This document shows, in pieces, positions 56,583 through 64,000 of a DNA stretch of 64,000 nucleotides (its first letter is position 1; each line of letters starts with the position of its first letter). Source of the DNA: Clostridium tunisiense TJ (GTDB lineage Bacteria > Bacillota > Clostridia > Clostridiales > Clostridiaceae); contig NZ_AMQH01000002.1 of the NCBI RefSeq assembly GCF_000300195.1, forward strand, positions 488,210 to 552,209, written 5' to 3'. Under the pieces are notes generated by a model, which was not told the DNA's origin, ran no database searches, and saw only the letters and a program-made list of their open reading frames with translations. The position numbers and the translations under genes are program-made.

Positions 56583-57629
56583 AGGTACACCTCATTATAT
56601 TTTCCTACATTTATAATAAATATTATATGCTACTAATAATATCTTTACAAACATATTATTAAATATTATTTTACTTTATCTTAAATTTTTTTAAAATATC
56701 ATAAAGTTCGACAATACACTTAACTGAAATATATTGATAGTTAAATTGCAATAAATCAGTTTTTCAACAAAACTTATTAACAGGTTCTAATACTTATCCA
56801 CTGTTGTCCACAAATTACTAACATAAAATGTGCATAATTATGGTATTTATTCTTAGCATTCTAGTAAATCTTCATTCATTAATTGCAACTTTATAATATT
56901 TGTCCACATTACTAACAATATGCCTGTGTATAACCTGTTATATTTTATGTGGAAATAATTGCAACATTCTACAGCATTAGATTTAATTTTTTATAAATTT
57001 GTTATAAAAAAGAGAATAGGAGAATAAAATTACTACAATGAGTTGTAATTAGTAACTTCCTGTAATTTTATATAAATAAAATTATACAAATATTATTCCC
57101 TTTTTATGTAACTTTTAATGCTTATAAATTTTTCTTATTTTTTACATTTATTTTTCATTTTATTTCTATTTATTGGTTTAGATTAAATGAAGGTTAAAAA
57201 CATAAATAGTTTTTGCAAATATCTTTCAGTAAATACCTATAATTAATAATGAAAATTATCACCATGCCTTTATTTACAACAATTAACTCAATTTTTTTCG
57301 ACACATACTTATTTTTATTCCAATTAATTACTATTTTATAATTTCCAGTTATTTTTTAGGGTTTAAGTCTACTTTTTACCCTATATTTTTAAAATTGATT
57401 TTTTATAAGGCCCTAATACCAATGTTTTTAACCTTTTGTAAAATCCTGTATTTTTATAAATTAATATTATTGACATTTGTATAAATTGGTAGTATATTAT
57501 CTATAGATGGAATTTAGTAGTAATTTTGTAACTTTCTAAGAAAGATAAACTACATATTTTATCTATAAAATTAAAATAATAAAATTTTGTATATTATTTT
57601 GTCGAATATTACTTAAGGAGGAACTTATT
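56583..57629. promoter_or_regulatory. Regulatory region with DnaA and Spo0A boxes upstream of abrB
   Basis: No gene over 1 kb. DnaA-type boxes are at 56774-56782, 56794-56802, 56804-56812, 56900-56908 and 56925-56933 (TTATACACA on the minus strand). TGTCGAA (Spo0A-box core) occurs at 56707-56713 (minus), 57297-57303 (minus) and 57600-57606 (plus). The rest is very AT-rich. Confidence 0.6.
57470..57498 (+). promoter_or_regulatory. abrB promoter
   Basis: TTGACA (57470-57475) and TATATT (57493-57498) are separated by exactly 17 bases. The start would be near 57505, giving a leader of about 125 bases that contains the Spo0A box at 57600-57606. Confidence 0.78.
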
Positions 57630-57872
57630 ATGAAATCAACTGGTGTTGTAAGAAGAGTAGATGAGCTAGGAAGAATTGTTATTCCAGTAGAATTAAGAAG
57701 AACGCTAAATATAGGTGAAAAGGATGCTCTAGAAATATATGTAGATGGTGAGCATATCATATTAAAGAAATATGAGCCTGCATGCATATTCTGTGGAGAT
57801 GCTAGAGACGTTATAAACTACAAATCTAAGAATGTTTGTAAACAATGTCTAGCTACTTTAAAAGCTGAATAA
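57630..57872 (+). CDS. abrB: AbrB-family transition-state regulator
   Basis: AbrB is a DNA-binding repressor of post-exponential genes; in Bacillus it is itself repressed by Spo0A. The 80-aa protein has the swapped-hairpin DNA-binding domain (MKSTGVVRRVDELGRIVIPV, then LRRTLNIGEKDALEIYVDG) and a C-terminal part with CIFCGD and CKQC cysteine pairs typical of clostridial AbrB. AGGAGG precedes the ATG. It ends in a strong terminator. Confidence 0.93.
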   Translation: MKSTGVVRRVDELGRIVIPVELRRTLNIGEKDALEIYVDGEHIILKKYEPACIFCGDARDVINYKSKNVCKQCLATLKAE

Positions 57873-57920
57873 TTTAAAACTTAAATTTAATTTCCTTTTA
57901 AACGAGGACAAGCATATAAT

Positions 57921-57950
57921 AAACGTTAGAATTCTAACGTTTATTTTTTT
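57921..57950 (+). terminator. abrB terminator
   Basis: A perfect 9-bp stem (AAACGTTAG with CTAACGTTT, loop AATT, 57921-57942) followed by ATTTTTTT. Confidence 0.92.
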
Positions 57951-58221
57951 ACCTTTTTATTGTATTTATCTAATTTCAATCATTTACTTATAGGAAGTAA
58001 TCTTTACCTTCATAATGTATCTTTATTTCTTGCTCATGGGTATTTAGTAAGAAATAACTTGGTCTTATTCAAAAGTTTTACAAAAACTAGGCTTTAGGAG
58101 GGCATCCCCCTTCTTTAAAGCCTTTGTTTCATTTTATCACTGTGAGCTTAATCTTATTTAAATGCTATGTCTATGCACCTATCACCATAATTATAGTAAA
58201 AGTTATTTTGCTTAAGCAAAA

Positions 58222-58249
58222 TAAACCAATGGCTTCTGCCATTGGTTTA
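58222..58249 (-). terminator. Terminator after the NlpC/P60 gene
   Basis: A perfect 12-bp stem (TAAACCAATGGC with GCCATTGGTTTA) followed on the minus strand by TTTTGC. A second hairpin (TTATTTTGC/GCAAAATAA) abuts it. Confidence 0.7.
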
Positions 58250-58281
58250 TTTTTAGAAACTATATTTAAGGTTAAATCCCT

Positions 58282-59406
58282 TTAGTGTCTTCTTCCTTGT
58301 AAATAGTCTCTTCTTGTTCCTAACGGTGATATCTTAACAACCTCATTGTCTTGTGGTGCATGTATGTAACTATTGTTTCCAACATATATACCTACATGAT
58401 AAGCATGTCCACCAGAACCAAAGAATACTAAGTCTCCGGGTTGTAACTGATCCTTTGGAACATAAGCTCCTGTTCTCATTTGATCATTTGCAGTTCTAGG
58501 TAAACTAATTCCATTTGCCCTAAAAACATAGCTTGTAAATCCTGAACAATCAAAAGTGCTTGGACCATTTCCTCCCCATTGATATGGAGTTCCCAAAAAC
58601 CTTTTAGCGTAAGGAACTATACCGTCTGCACTACCACTTGGTGGTACAACCGCTGAGTCATTATAGCTTCCGCCTCTGCTTGGTCTTTCTACAGCTGGTG
58701 CTTGCATACTTTCTATTTGTCTTAAAGTTTCTGCTAATTGAGCTTCACTTTCCTTCATAGCTGCCTCAAATAGATCTCTGTTAGCTTCTGCTACTTCCAT
58801 TGCTTTATCATGCTCTGCTTTTTTTGCATTAAGCTCATCTGCCTTTTTTTGGTTCTCTGTTTGTAAGGCAACTAGTTGAGCTTTTTCTTGCTCTAGCACA
58901 TTTTTTTGCTGCTCTAAAGCAACTTTCTTTTCTGTTAAGCTCGCAACTACCTCTTTATCATAGCTTATTATTTTAGCTACGTTTTCTAATCTTGTAATAA
59001 AATCAGCAAGGCCCTTTGAGTCTAGAAGAACTTCTGCATAGCTATCCATACCATTGATATACATAGCTCTCATTCTTTTATTAAAAAGATCTTCTTCTTT
59101 TTTAATACTTTCCTCAGCTGCTTGTACACCTTCTTCACTGATTTTAATTTTTCCTTCAGTATCAGAAATTTTATTATTAGTGTTTTCTATATCTGCATAT
59201 ATATCTGTCATTTGCGAGTTAATTGATTGTATTGCAGCTTCGATTTCATCTACCTTTTCTTGAGCACTTTTATAGCTATTTTTACTCTCTGAAAGTTCCT
59301 GTTGCTGTTTTGCTTTATCACTATAGGGATCTGCATATGCTGTAGATCCTACGTAACTACTTGCTAGTGCTGCTGCTAAAGCTAAAGCTACTATTTTTTT
59401 ATTCAA
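58282..59406 (-). CDS. Secreted NlpC/P60 peptidoglycan endopeptidase
   Basis: The 374-aa protein has a signal peptide (LALAAALASSYVGSTAYA, cut near 25), long coiled coils (about 30-220, CwlO-like), a Ser/Gly linker, and an NlpC/P60 domain. Catalytic Cys is in FDCSGFTSYVF and His in HAYHVGIYVG and HAPQDN. It probably cuts stem-peptide bonds in the cell wall. The start is a TTG at 59406 after GGGGGGAGGG. Its neighbour rsmI is in the same direction but 360 bases away. Confidence 0.9.
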   Translation of the reverse strand: MNKKIVALALAAALASSYVGSTAYADPYSDKAKQQQELSESKNSYKSAQEKVDEIEAAIQSINSQMTDIYADIENTNNKISDTEGKIKISEEGVQAAEESIKKEEDLFNKRMRAMYINGMDSYAEVLLDSKGLADFITRLENVAKIISYDKEVVASLTEKKVALEQQKNVLEQEKAQLVALQTENQKKADELNAKKAEHDKAMEVAEANRDLFEAAMKESEAQLAETLRQIESMQAPAVERPSRGGSYNDSAVVPPSGSADGIVPYAKRFLGTPYQWGGNGPSTFDCSGFTSYVFRANGISLPRTANDQMRTGAYVPKDQLQPGDLVFFGSGGHAYHVGIYVGNNSYIHAPQDNEVVKISPLGTRRDYLQGRRH

Positions 59407-59766
59407 AAAAATCCCTCCCCCCTCATGGTTTCTACATAATTATAGCATTATATAGCTGCAAATCTCAAGGTTTTCGCTATATTTTAAACAAATTCTATTA
59501 TTAAATTCATATTTTATGAATTTAATTCCATAATTTTACATGTTTTTTGATATATAATAACCTGATTTTCAATATACTGACACTTAATCCTTTGGTATAA
59601 TCTATATCTTCATTATATTAAAAACACTATTTCTTTTTCATAAATATCTAAAGTTGCTAGACTTATTGTTTCCTTATATAATATTTATACTTTTTGCTAC
59701 TAACTCCAGTGACTATAATTACTTTTTATTTATATTTCCTAATTCACAAGGGTTAAAGTTTTATTC
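59407..59766. other. Intergenic region between NlpC/P60 gene and rsmI
   Basis: 360 AT-rich bases with no gene or strong hairpin. It must hold the promoter of the NlpC/P60 gene. Confidence 0.5.
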
Positions 59767-60609
59767 TTAAAGATCTATAGAAAACTTATATACTTCAGAT
59801 TTCGATAAAGTTCTATCCTTTGCTACTTTCTTAATAGCTTCCTTTTTACTATCTCCTTTTTCTATGTACATTCTTATATGATCTTCAATTGTTATACTTT
59901 CCCACATAGAATTTATTTCTTTTAAAATTTCTTCTTCACTTTTCCCTTCTACAACTATTACATATTCACCTTTTCCATTGTTAGCTTTATAGAACTCTAT
60001 AGCTTCACTTAAAGTTGTTCTCATTATATCCTCATAAAGCTTTGTAAGCTCTCTACAAAGTGCAACCTTTCTATTTCCTAAGTTTTCATATAGAAACTCT
60101 AAGGTATTTAATATTCTATGAGGTGCTTCATAAAATATTAAAGTTTCCTTCCTATTTAAAAGCTCCTCTATTATAGGTTTTCTATCCTTATTTTCTCTAG
60201 GAAGAAATCCTCTGAATATAAATTTAGTACTATCAAGCCCCGAGTAAACTAATGCTGTTGTAATGGCAGTTGCACCTGGTAAAACCTCAAAATCTATCCC
60301 CTCTTGAATACACCTTGTTATAATGACACTTCCAGGGTCCGATATTCCTGGTGTACCAGCATCACTAATTATTGCTATATTTTTTCCTTGAAGAAGTTTC
60401 TCAGTAATAGCATCGCTTTTACCATTCTCATTATGCTTATGGTAGCTAATTAAAGTTTTCCTTATATTAAAATGATTAAGAAGCTTTAAGCTTTGTCTTG
60501 TATCCTCACAAGCAATTATATCTACTGCTTGCAATACTTCTAGAGCTCTTAATGTGATATCCTTTAGATTTCCTATTGGAGTTGGTACTAAATATAATTT
60601 TCCATTCAT
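59767..60609 (-). CDS. rsmI: 16S rRNA 2'-O-ribose C1402 methyltransferase
   Basis: RsmI methylates the ribose of C1402 in 16S rRNA using SAM. The 280-aa protein has the family start LYLVPTPIGNLKDITLRALE, CEDTRQSLKLL (about 34-44), ISDAGTPGISDPGSVI and the FLPRENKDR region. It starts 20 bases after the N6-methyltransferase ends, so they form an operon. AAGGTG precedes the ATG. Confidence 0.96.
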   Translation of the reverse strand: MNGKLYLVPTPIGNLKDITLRALEVLQAVDIIACEDTRQSLKLLNHFNIRKTLISYHKHNENGKSDAITEKLLQGKNIAIISDAGTPGISDPGSVIITRCIQEGIDFEVLPGATAITTALVYSGLDSTKFIFRGFLPRENKDRKPIIEELLNRKETLIFYEAPHRILNTLEFLYENLGNRKVALCRELTKLYEDIMRTTLSEAIEFYKANNGKGEYVIVVEGKSEEEILKEINSMWESITIEDHIRMYIEKGDSKKEAIKKVAKDRTLSKSEVYKFSIDL

Positions 60610-60629
60610 TTTATCACCTTATCCCATAT

Positions 60630-61379
60630 CTATATATTTATATCCTCTGAACTATAAATTTCTCTGAGTTCCCTTGAATAATCCCCATTTTCCTCATGAA
60701 CATATAAAGGATCTTCAAACTTTAAAAATGTTCCTCCATCCCTTTGCCCCTCTACAAGCACTATATTAGGTGCCTTGCTAGGTTTAGGATGAATAAATTT
60801 TATACGCTTAGGCTCAATTTTATGTTTTCTCATAAGAGTTAAAATGTCTGCAATTCTTTCTGGTCTATGAACCATAAATAACCTGCCGTTATCCTTTAAG
60901 AGTATTCTTGCTGCAACTATTACATCCTCTAGGGTACAACAAACCTCATGTCTTGCTATAGCACTTTTATCGTTAGGATTTATAATACCTGCGTTATGAA
61001 GCTTGTAGGGCGGATTTACCGTGACTATATCACTTTTTCCTATGCTCTTTAGGAATTTAGTATCCTTTAAGTCCTTATGTAAAAAGCTTACTCTTTGTTC
61101 CAAATTATTATATTTTGAAGTTCTATTGGCCATTTCAACAAACTCTTCTTGAATTTCTATTCCAATAATACTACTAGCTTCAGTTTTTCCTGCTATAATA
61201 AAGGGAATTATCCCTGTACCACTACATAGGTCAATAACTCTACCATTCTTTTTTACTTTAGCGAAATTAGCTAGTAATACAGCATCTACACCAAATCTAA
61301 AACCACTTTTCTTCTGAATTATTTTTATACCCTTAAGCTGTAAGTCATCAAGAGTTTCATCTTCTCTTATAACATTCAT
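60630..61379 (-). CDS. tRNA1(Val) A37 N6-methyltransferase-like protein
   Basis: The 249-aa SAM-dependent methyltransferase resembles TrmN6/YfiC/YabB. It has DLCSGTGIIPFI (SAM motif I, about 46-57), IGIEIQEEFVEMA and the adenine-N6 motif NPPYKLHNAG (about 122-131). B. subtilis has a yabB-type gene near rsmI and abrB, and this order is similar. GTGAGG precedes the ATG. Confidence 0.9.
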   Translation of the reverse strand: MNVIREDETLDDLQLKGIKIIQKKSGFRFGVDAVLLANFAKVKKNGRVIDLCSGTGIIPFIIAGKTEASSIIGIEIQEEFVEMANRTSKYNNLEQRVSFLHKDLKDTKFLKSIGKSDIVTVNPPYKLHNAGIINPNDKSAIARHEVCCTLEDVIVAARILLKDNGRLFMVHRPERIADILTLMRKHKIEPKRIKFIHPKPSKAPNIVLVEGQRDGGTFLKFEDPLYVHEENGDYSRELREIYSSEDINI

Positions 61380-61470
61380 AAATATTCCTCACTTTTCGCT
61401 AATTAAAATACATAGTTCATTATATACTATAATCATAGGTTTTTCATTAAATAATGAACAGGTTCATTTT

Positions 61471-61756
61471 GTGGCGCTGCTTTGGAAGCAGATTGTGACT
61501 AAACAAAGGTATCTTTGCGAATAAACTGCGGTTACTACACCAAAGCCACTTACCTAGGATGAGCACCTGCAAGGCTGGTCACCAGCCCTTAAAGAAGAGT
61601 GCATACCTGAAGCTTCAAAGTGTTGCTAAAGAACATACTTATTTATTGAAAAGAAACTCTTTAATCTTATAGTGTAAGTAGCCTTAACCTTTGTTAAATG
61701 TCCTTATTTATTAAAAAAGTAAGCATCCCAATAATGAGATGCTTACTTTTTTAATA
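61471..61756 (+). ncRNA. Candidate structured RNA of unknown family
   Basis: An outer stem GTGGC (61471-61475)/GCCAC (61545-61549) can enclose hairpins CTGCTT/AAGCAG (61477-61482, 61486-61491) and CAAAG/CTTTG (61504-61508, 61513-61517). A GGCTGG/CCAGCC hairpin follows (61573-61578, 61582-61587). A terminator-like stem at 61714-61756 would end the transcript. I do not recognise it as tmRNA, RNase P, SRP, 6S RNA or a common riboswitch. The strand is uncertain. Confidence 0.25.
61714..61756. terminator. Bidirectional terminator-like hairpin
   Basis: A stem of about 15 bp (AAAAAAGTAAGCATC with GATGCTTACTTTTTT) around a 10-nt loop, with T-runs on both strands. Confidence 0.7.
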
Positions 61757-61985
61757 TGGTGGGAAAGCAACATGAGGTGCTTAAACATTACAACGACTAT
61801 GCAATAACAATGATAAAATTCACATGTTGCTTTTAAGGGTTTATATTTATGCTTTAATCTGTCATTAATATGATTGACCATTTTATTTGAGATTATACAC
61901 GGATTTATGAACTTTGTAAAAAATATTTATTTGCATTATAATGATTAAGTCGTAATCTTTATATTGTAATTGGAGTGATATTAAC

Positions 61986-62360
61986 ATGAAAATTTTAAAA
62001 GAGTTTACTATAATTTTGTTAATAATATTTTTTAGTGATACTTTGAGTAAAACTTTTTCTCTACCTCTACCTGGAAGCATTATAGGCATGTTGTTACTTC
62101 TTGGTTTATTACTACTAAAGATAGTAAAAGTTGAAACTTTAAAGACTTCAAGTACCTATATGCTTGATAACTTAGCCTTCTTCTTTTTACCTGCTGGAGT
62201 AGGCATTATTTCTTCCTTTGATTTGTTAAAAGGAAATACTATTAAAATTATTGTTATAATCATTATTTCAACCTTAGTTGTACTTCTTGTTACAGGCTAT
62301 ACTGTTCAGGGATTAATTGCTTTAAAAAACAAAAGAAATATGGGTAAGTATAATAGTTAA
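61986..62360 (+). CDS. lrgA: LrgA/CidA family holin-like protein
   Basis: A 124-aa protein with four membrane segments (about 5-20, 28-48, 58-80 and 88-112) and the family phrase LPLPGSIIGMLLLLGLL. In Staphylococcus, Lrg/Cid proteins modulate murein hydrolase release and pyruvate transport in related species. GGAG precedes the ATG. It lies 27 bases before its partner. Confidence 0.9.
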   Translation: MKILKEFTIILLIIFFSDTLSKTFSLPLPGSIIGMLLLLGLLLLKIVKVETLKTSSTYMLDNLAFFFLPAGVGIISSFDLLKGNTIKIIVIIIISTLVVLLVTGYTVQGLIALKNKRNMGKYNS

Positions 62361-62387
62361 AAACCTTACCAACTGGAGGATTTATTT

Positions 62388-63086
62388 ATGTTTATATATG
62401 AATTGTTTAAGTCGCCTGTATTTGGTGTGTTACTTTCATTAATTTGTTACTTACTAGGTCACTATATAAGTAAGAAAACTAAAATTGCTTTTTTTAATCC
62501 CTTATTTATTGCAATAGTCTTAGCTGTGGCATTTTTATTAGTCTTTAAAATTCCTCTAGAGGATTATAATAATGGTGGTAAAATAATATCCTTTTTCTTA
62601 ACACCAGCTACTGTAGTTTTAGCTATTCCTCTTTATAGTAAAATCGAGTATCTAAAACAAAATGCTCTGGCTATCTTTGTGGGCATATCTATAGGTAGCT
62701 GTGCAGGAATAGTAACTGTAATCCTTTTAGGCAAGGCTTTGAACCTACCTACGGAGCTTATTTTATCCCTAATCCCTAAGTCAGTTACCACACCTATTGG
62801 CATGGAAGTTTCTAAAAATTTAAATGGAATCCCTTCTATTACTGTAGGTGCTATAATTATAACTGGAATAATCGGTGCTATCTTTTCACCATTAATACAT
62901 AATATAGCTAAAGTTAAAAACAAAATTGCTGTAGGAATTTCCATTGGCACAAGTTCCCACGCCCTAGGAACTACAAAGGCAGTAGAACTTGGTGAAACTG
63001 AAGGAGCTATGAGTAGTCTTTCAATTGGTCTTGCTGGCCTAATCACCATTATCATTGCACCAATTCTTGTTAAGCTTTTTAACTAA
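62388..63086 (+). CDS. lrgB: LrgB/CidB family membrane protein
   Basis: A 232-aa protein with about seven membrane segments and the LrgB motifs SLIPKSVTTPIGMEVSKNL (about 128-146) and SSHALGTTKAVELGETEGAMS (middle given here only in part: ALGTTKAVELGE). It works with LrgA. GGAGG precedes the ATG. No lytSR regulator is adjacent. Confidence 0.92.
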   Translation: MFIYELFKSPVFGVLLSLICYLLGHYISKKTKIAFFNPLFIAIVLAVAFLLVFKIPLEDYNNGGKIISFFLTPATVVLAIPLYSKIEYLKQNALAIFVGISIGSCAGIVTVILLGKALNLPTELILSLIPKSVTTPIGMEVSKNLNGIPSITVGAIIITGIIGAIFSPLIHNIAKVKNKIAVGISIGTSSHALGTTKAVELGETEGAMSSLSIGLAGLITIIIAPILVKLFN

Positions 63087-63238
63087 ACTCTTGAAGAAAA
63101 CTAAATATACTAGAAAATATCTTTCCTGAATATGTAAGAACTTTACAGGATAACTTTAAAGTTTTTAATACATTGTAATAACTACACCTTCTGCTTAATA
63201 AAATAAACTATAGAATATATAAAGAAGGTATGCTATTT

Positions 63239-63898
63239 ATGGAAATGCTGCTCTATCCCTTTTCCAATATAAATTTTAGTAATAATACTTCTATACTGCT
63301 AGATGCATCATTTCTACTTAGCTTAGTATATGATGATGATATAAAACACCCTCAGTGTGTAGAAACATTAAAAAAAATTCTTATTGGGAAGTGTAGACTT
63401 TATGTTACTAACATTATTTCTGCAGAAGTTTTAAATCAAATAATGTATAAAATATTTATCATGGATATAAGACATAGAATTGATAAGTGTAATCCCTTTA
63501 ACTCTGAAACCAATATAAGACAAATCATATCTTGCTTTAACAAGTATGATAGAAAAATAATAAAAGATAAAAGACAAGATAAACTTCGAGAAATACCCTA
63601 TAAAAAATACTTTGATAATCTTTCTAAAAACAGCCTTAAACGAAACTTATTAAAGGTATACTATAAGACTGCTGTTACCATGCATAATCAATTAGAAAAC
63701 ACACTGAAGTTTAATTATGTAGAAATAAACAAAACATGTATGCTTAGAACAAAGGATCTTATGACTAAAGATCTCCTTTCTATAAATGATGCTACTCATC
63801 TTGCAGTGTGCGAAAATTATAGTATAACTTACCTTTTAACCTTAGATGGGGACTTTATCTATGCTGAGAATAGTAAAGTTATTATATTAAAAATATAA
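63239..63898 (+). CDS. PIN-domain protein, possible orphan VapC-like nuclease
   Basis: The protein is about 219 aa; the frame is open from 63230 and the start is uncertain because no site fits well. PIN-type acidic residues appear in LLDASFLLSLV, ISAEVLNQ, SINDATHLAV and LTLDGDF. A long charged insert (about 75-150) separates the halves, unlike short VapC toxins. No antitoxin gene is beside it. It could act on RNA or be a degenerate family member. Confidence 0.65.
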   Translation: MEMLLYPFSNINFSNNTSILLDASFLLSLVYDDDIKHPQCVETLKKILIGKCRLYVTNIISAEVLNQIMYKIFIMDIRHRIDKCNPFNSETNIRQIISCFNKYDRKIIKDKRQDKLREIPYKKYFDNLSKNSLKRNLLKVYYKTAVTMHNQLENTLKFNYVEINKTCMLRTKDLMTKDLLSINDATHLAVCENYSITYLLTLDGDFIYAENSKVIILKI

Positions 63899-63932
63899 CC
63901 CTGCAACATTATAGTTTGCAGGGTTATATTTT
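63897..63932 (+). terminator. Terminator after the PIN-domain gene
   Basis: A 10-bp stem (AACCCTGCAA with TTGCAGGGTT) followed by ATATTTTTAA. Confidence 0.8.
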
Positions 63933-64000
63933 TAATATAATATTTATACTTTAATAAATTGTATTTCTTAATTATTGTTGTGGTATATAAATAACATCTC

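Larger units (their letters stand above)
57873..58281. other. Intergenic region after abrB
   Basis: No gene. Besides the abrB terminator it has an imperfect hairpin (AGGCTTTA...TAAAGCCT, about 58092-58126) and the terminator of the NlpC/P60 gene. Confidence 0.5.
61380..61985. other. 600-base non-coding region, structured
   Basis: No gene. The promoter of the methyltransferase operon must lie here. A palindrome AATGAACAGGTTCATT is at 61453-61468, then the structured segment (61471-61590) and a bidirectional hairpin (61714-61756). Confidence 0.5.

Noticed and set aside
61883..62089. Minus-strand ORF of 68 aa
   Set aside because: It overlaps the start of lrgA on the other strand and has no family features or ribosome site.
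1..64000. tRNA, rRNA, CRISPR arrays, prophage or intact insertion sequences
   Set aside because: I found no cloverleaf with a GGTTCGA-type arm, no rRNA motif, no regularly spaced direct repeats, and no transposase, integrase or phage structural motif.

Overview
The window is low-GC Firmicutes DNA, most likely from a spore-forming anaerobe of the Clostridium group. The evidence is the AT-rich sequence, strong AGGAGG ribosome binding sites, spore genes (spmA, spmB, an H-type SASP, a YhcN/YlaJ lipoprotein), rubrerythrin and rubredoxin, an arginine deiminase operon, a T-box and a PyrR attenuator. Two genes carry an in-frame UGA at a conserved redox or metal-binding cysteine position, so the organism very probably decodes selenocysteine.

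Layout. 1-13.98 kb: end of a PHP histidinol phosphatase, rubrerythrin, metG behind a Met T-box, a membrane protein with an orphan OppC-type permease, a MATE exporter, spmB/spmA, an SspH-like gene, a small coiled-coil gene, truA and a DUF5050/TPR membrane protein. 14.6-25.2 kb: a decayed Rhs/WapA polymorphic-toxin region on the minus strand. It holds at least five truncated Rhs ends, each with a different C-terminal toxin tip and usually a candidate immunity gene, and no full-length Rhs gene. 25.4-40.2 kb: pepA, a YitT-family protein, cardiolipin synthase, ccdA with a UxxC thioredoxin, a paralogue of the 4.3-kb membrane protein, an RsgI-like protein, rluF, a lipoprotein, a DnaA-box cluster, a TTG-start 55-aa gene, ispF, a Na/Pi transporter and rubredoxin. 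40.6-43.9 kb: arcC-arcA-argF (arginine deiminase pathway). 44.3-55.3 kb: a complete de novo UMP operon, pyrB-pyrI-pyrC-pyrF-pyrK-pyrD-pyrE-carA-carB, with a PyrR-type leader. 55.6-64 kb: a HesB-like selenoprotein, a DUF1836 regulator, abrB with Spo0A boxes, an NlpC/P60 hydrolase, rsmI, a tRNA N6-methyltransferase, a structured non-coding segment, lrgA/lrgB and a PIN-domain protein.

How the parts fit. The pyr and arc operons meet at carbamoyl phosphate: carAB makes it for pyrB, and argF/arcC use it in arginine breakdown. CcdA and the membrane-anchored UxxC thioredoxin overlap and look like a short electron relay to the outside of the cell. abrB, the DUF1836 gene and nearby Spo0A and DnaA boxes suggest a regulatory node linking replication state to sporulation. 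A family of short imperfect repeats sits in many intergenic gaps, including inside the spm and pyr gene clusters.

Most interesting: the selenocysteine thioredoxin-CcdA pair, the HesB-like selenoprotein, and the Rhs graveyard with shared break points and an unusual HExxH-TPR gene. No rRNA, tRNA, CRISPR array or intact transposase was seen. All family calls were made by reading the sequence; no database search was run.
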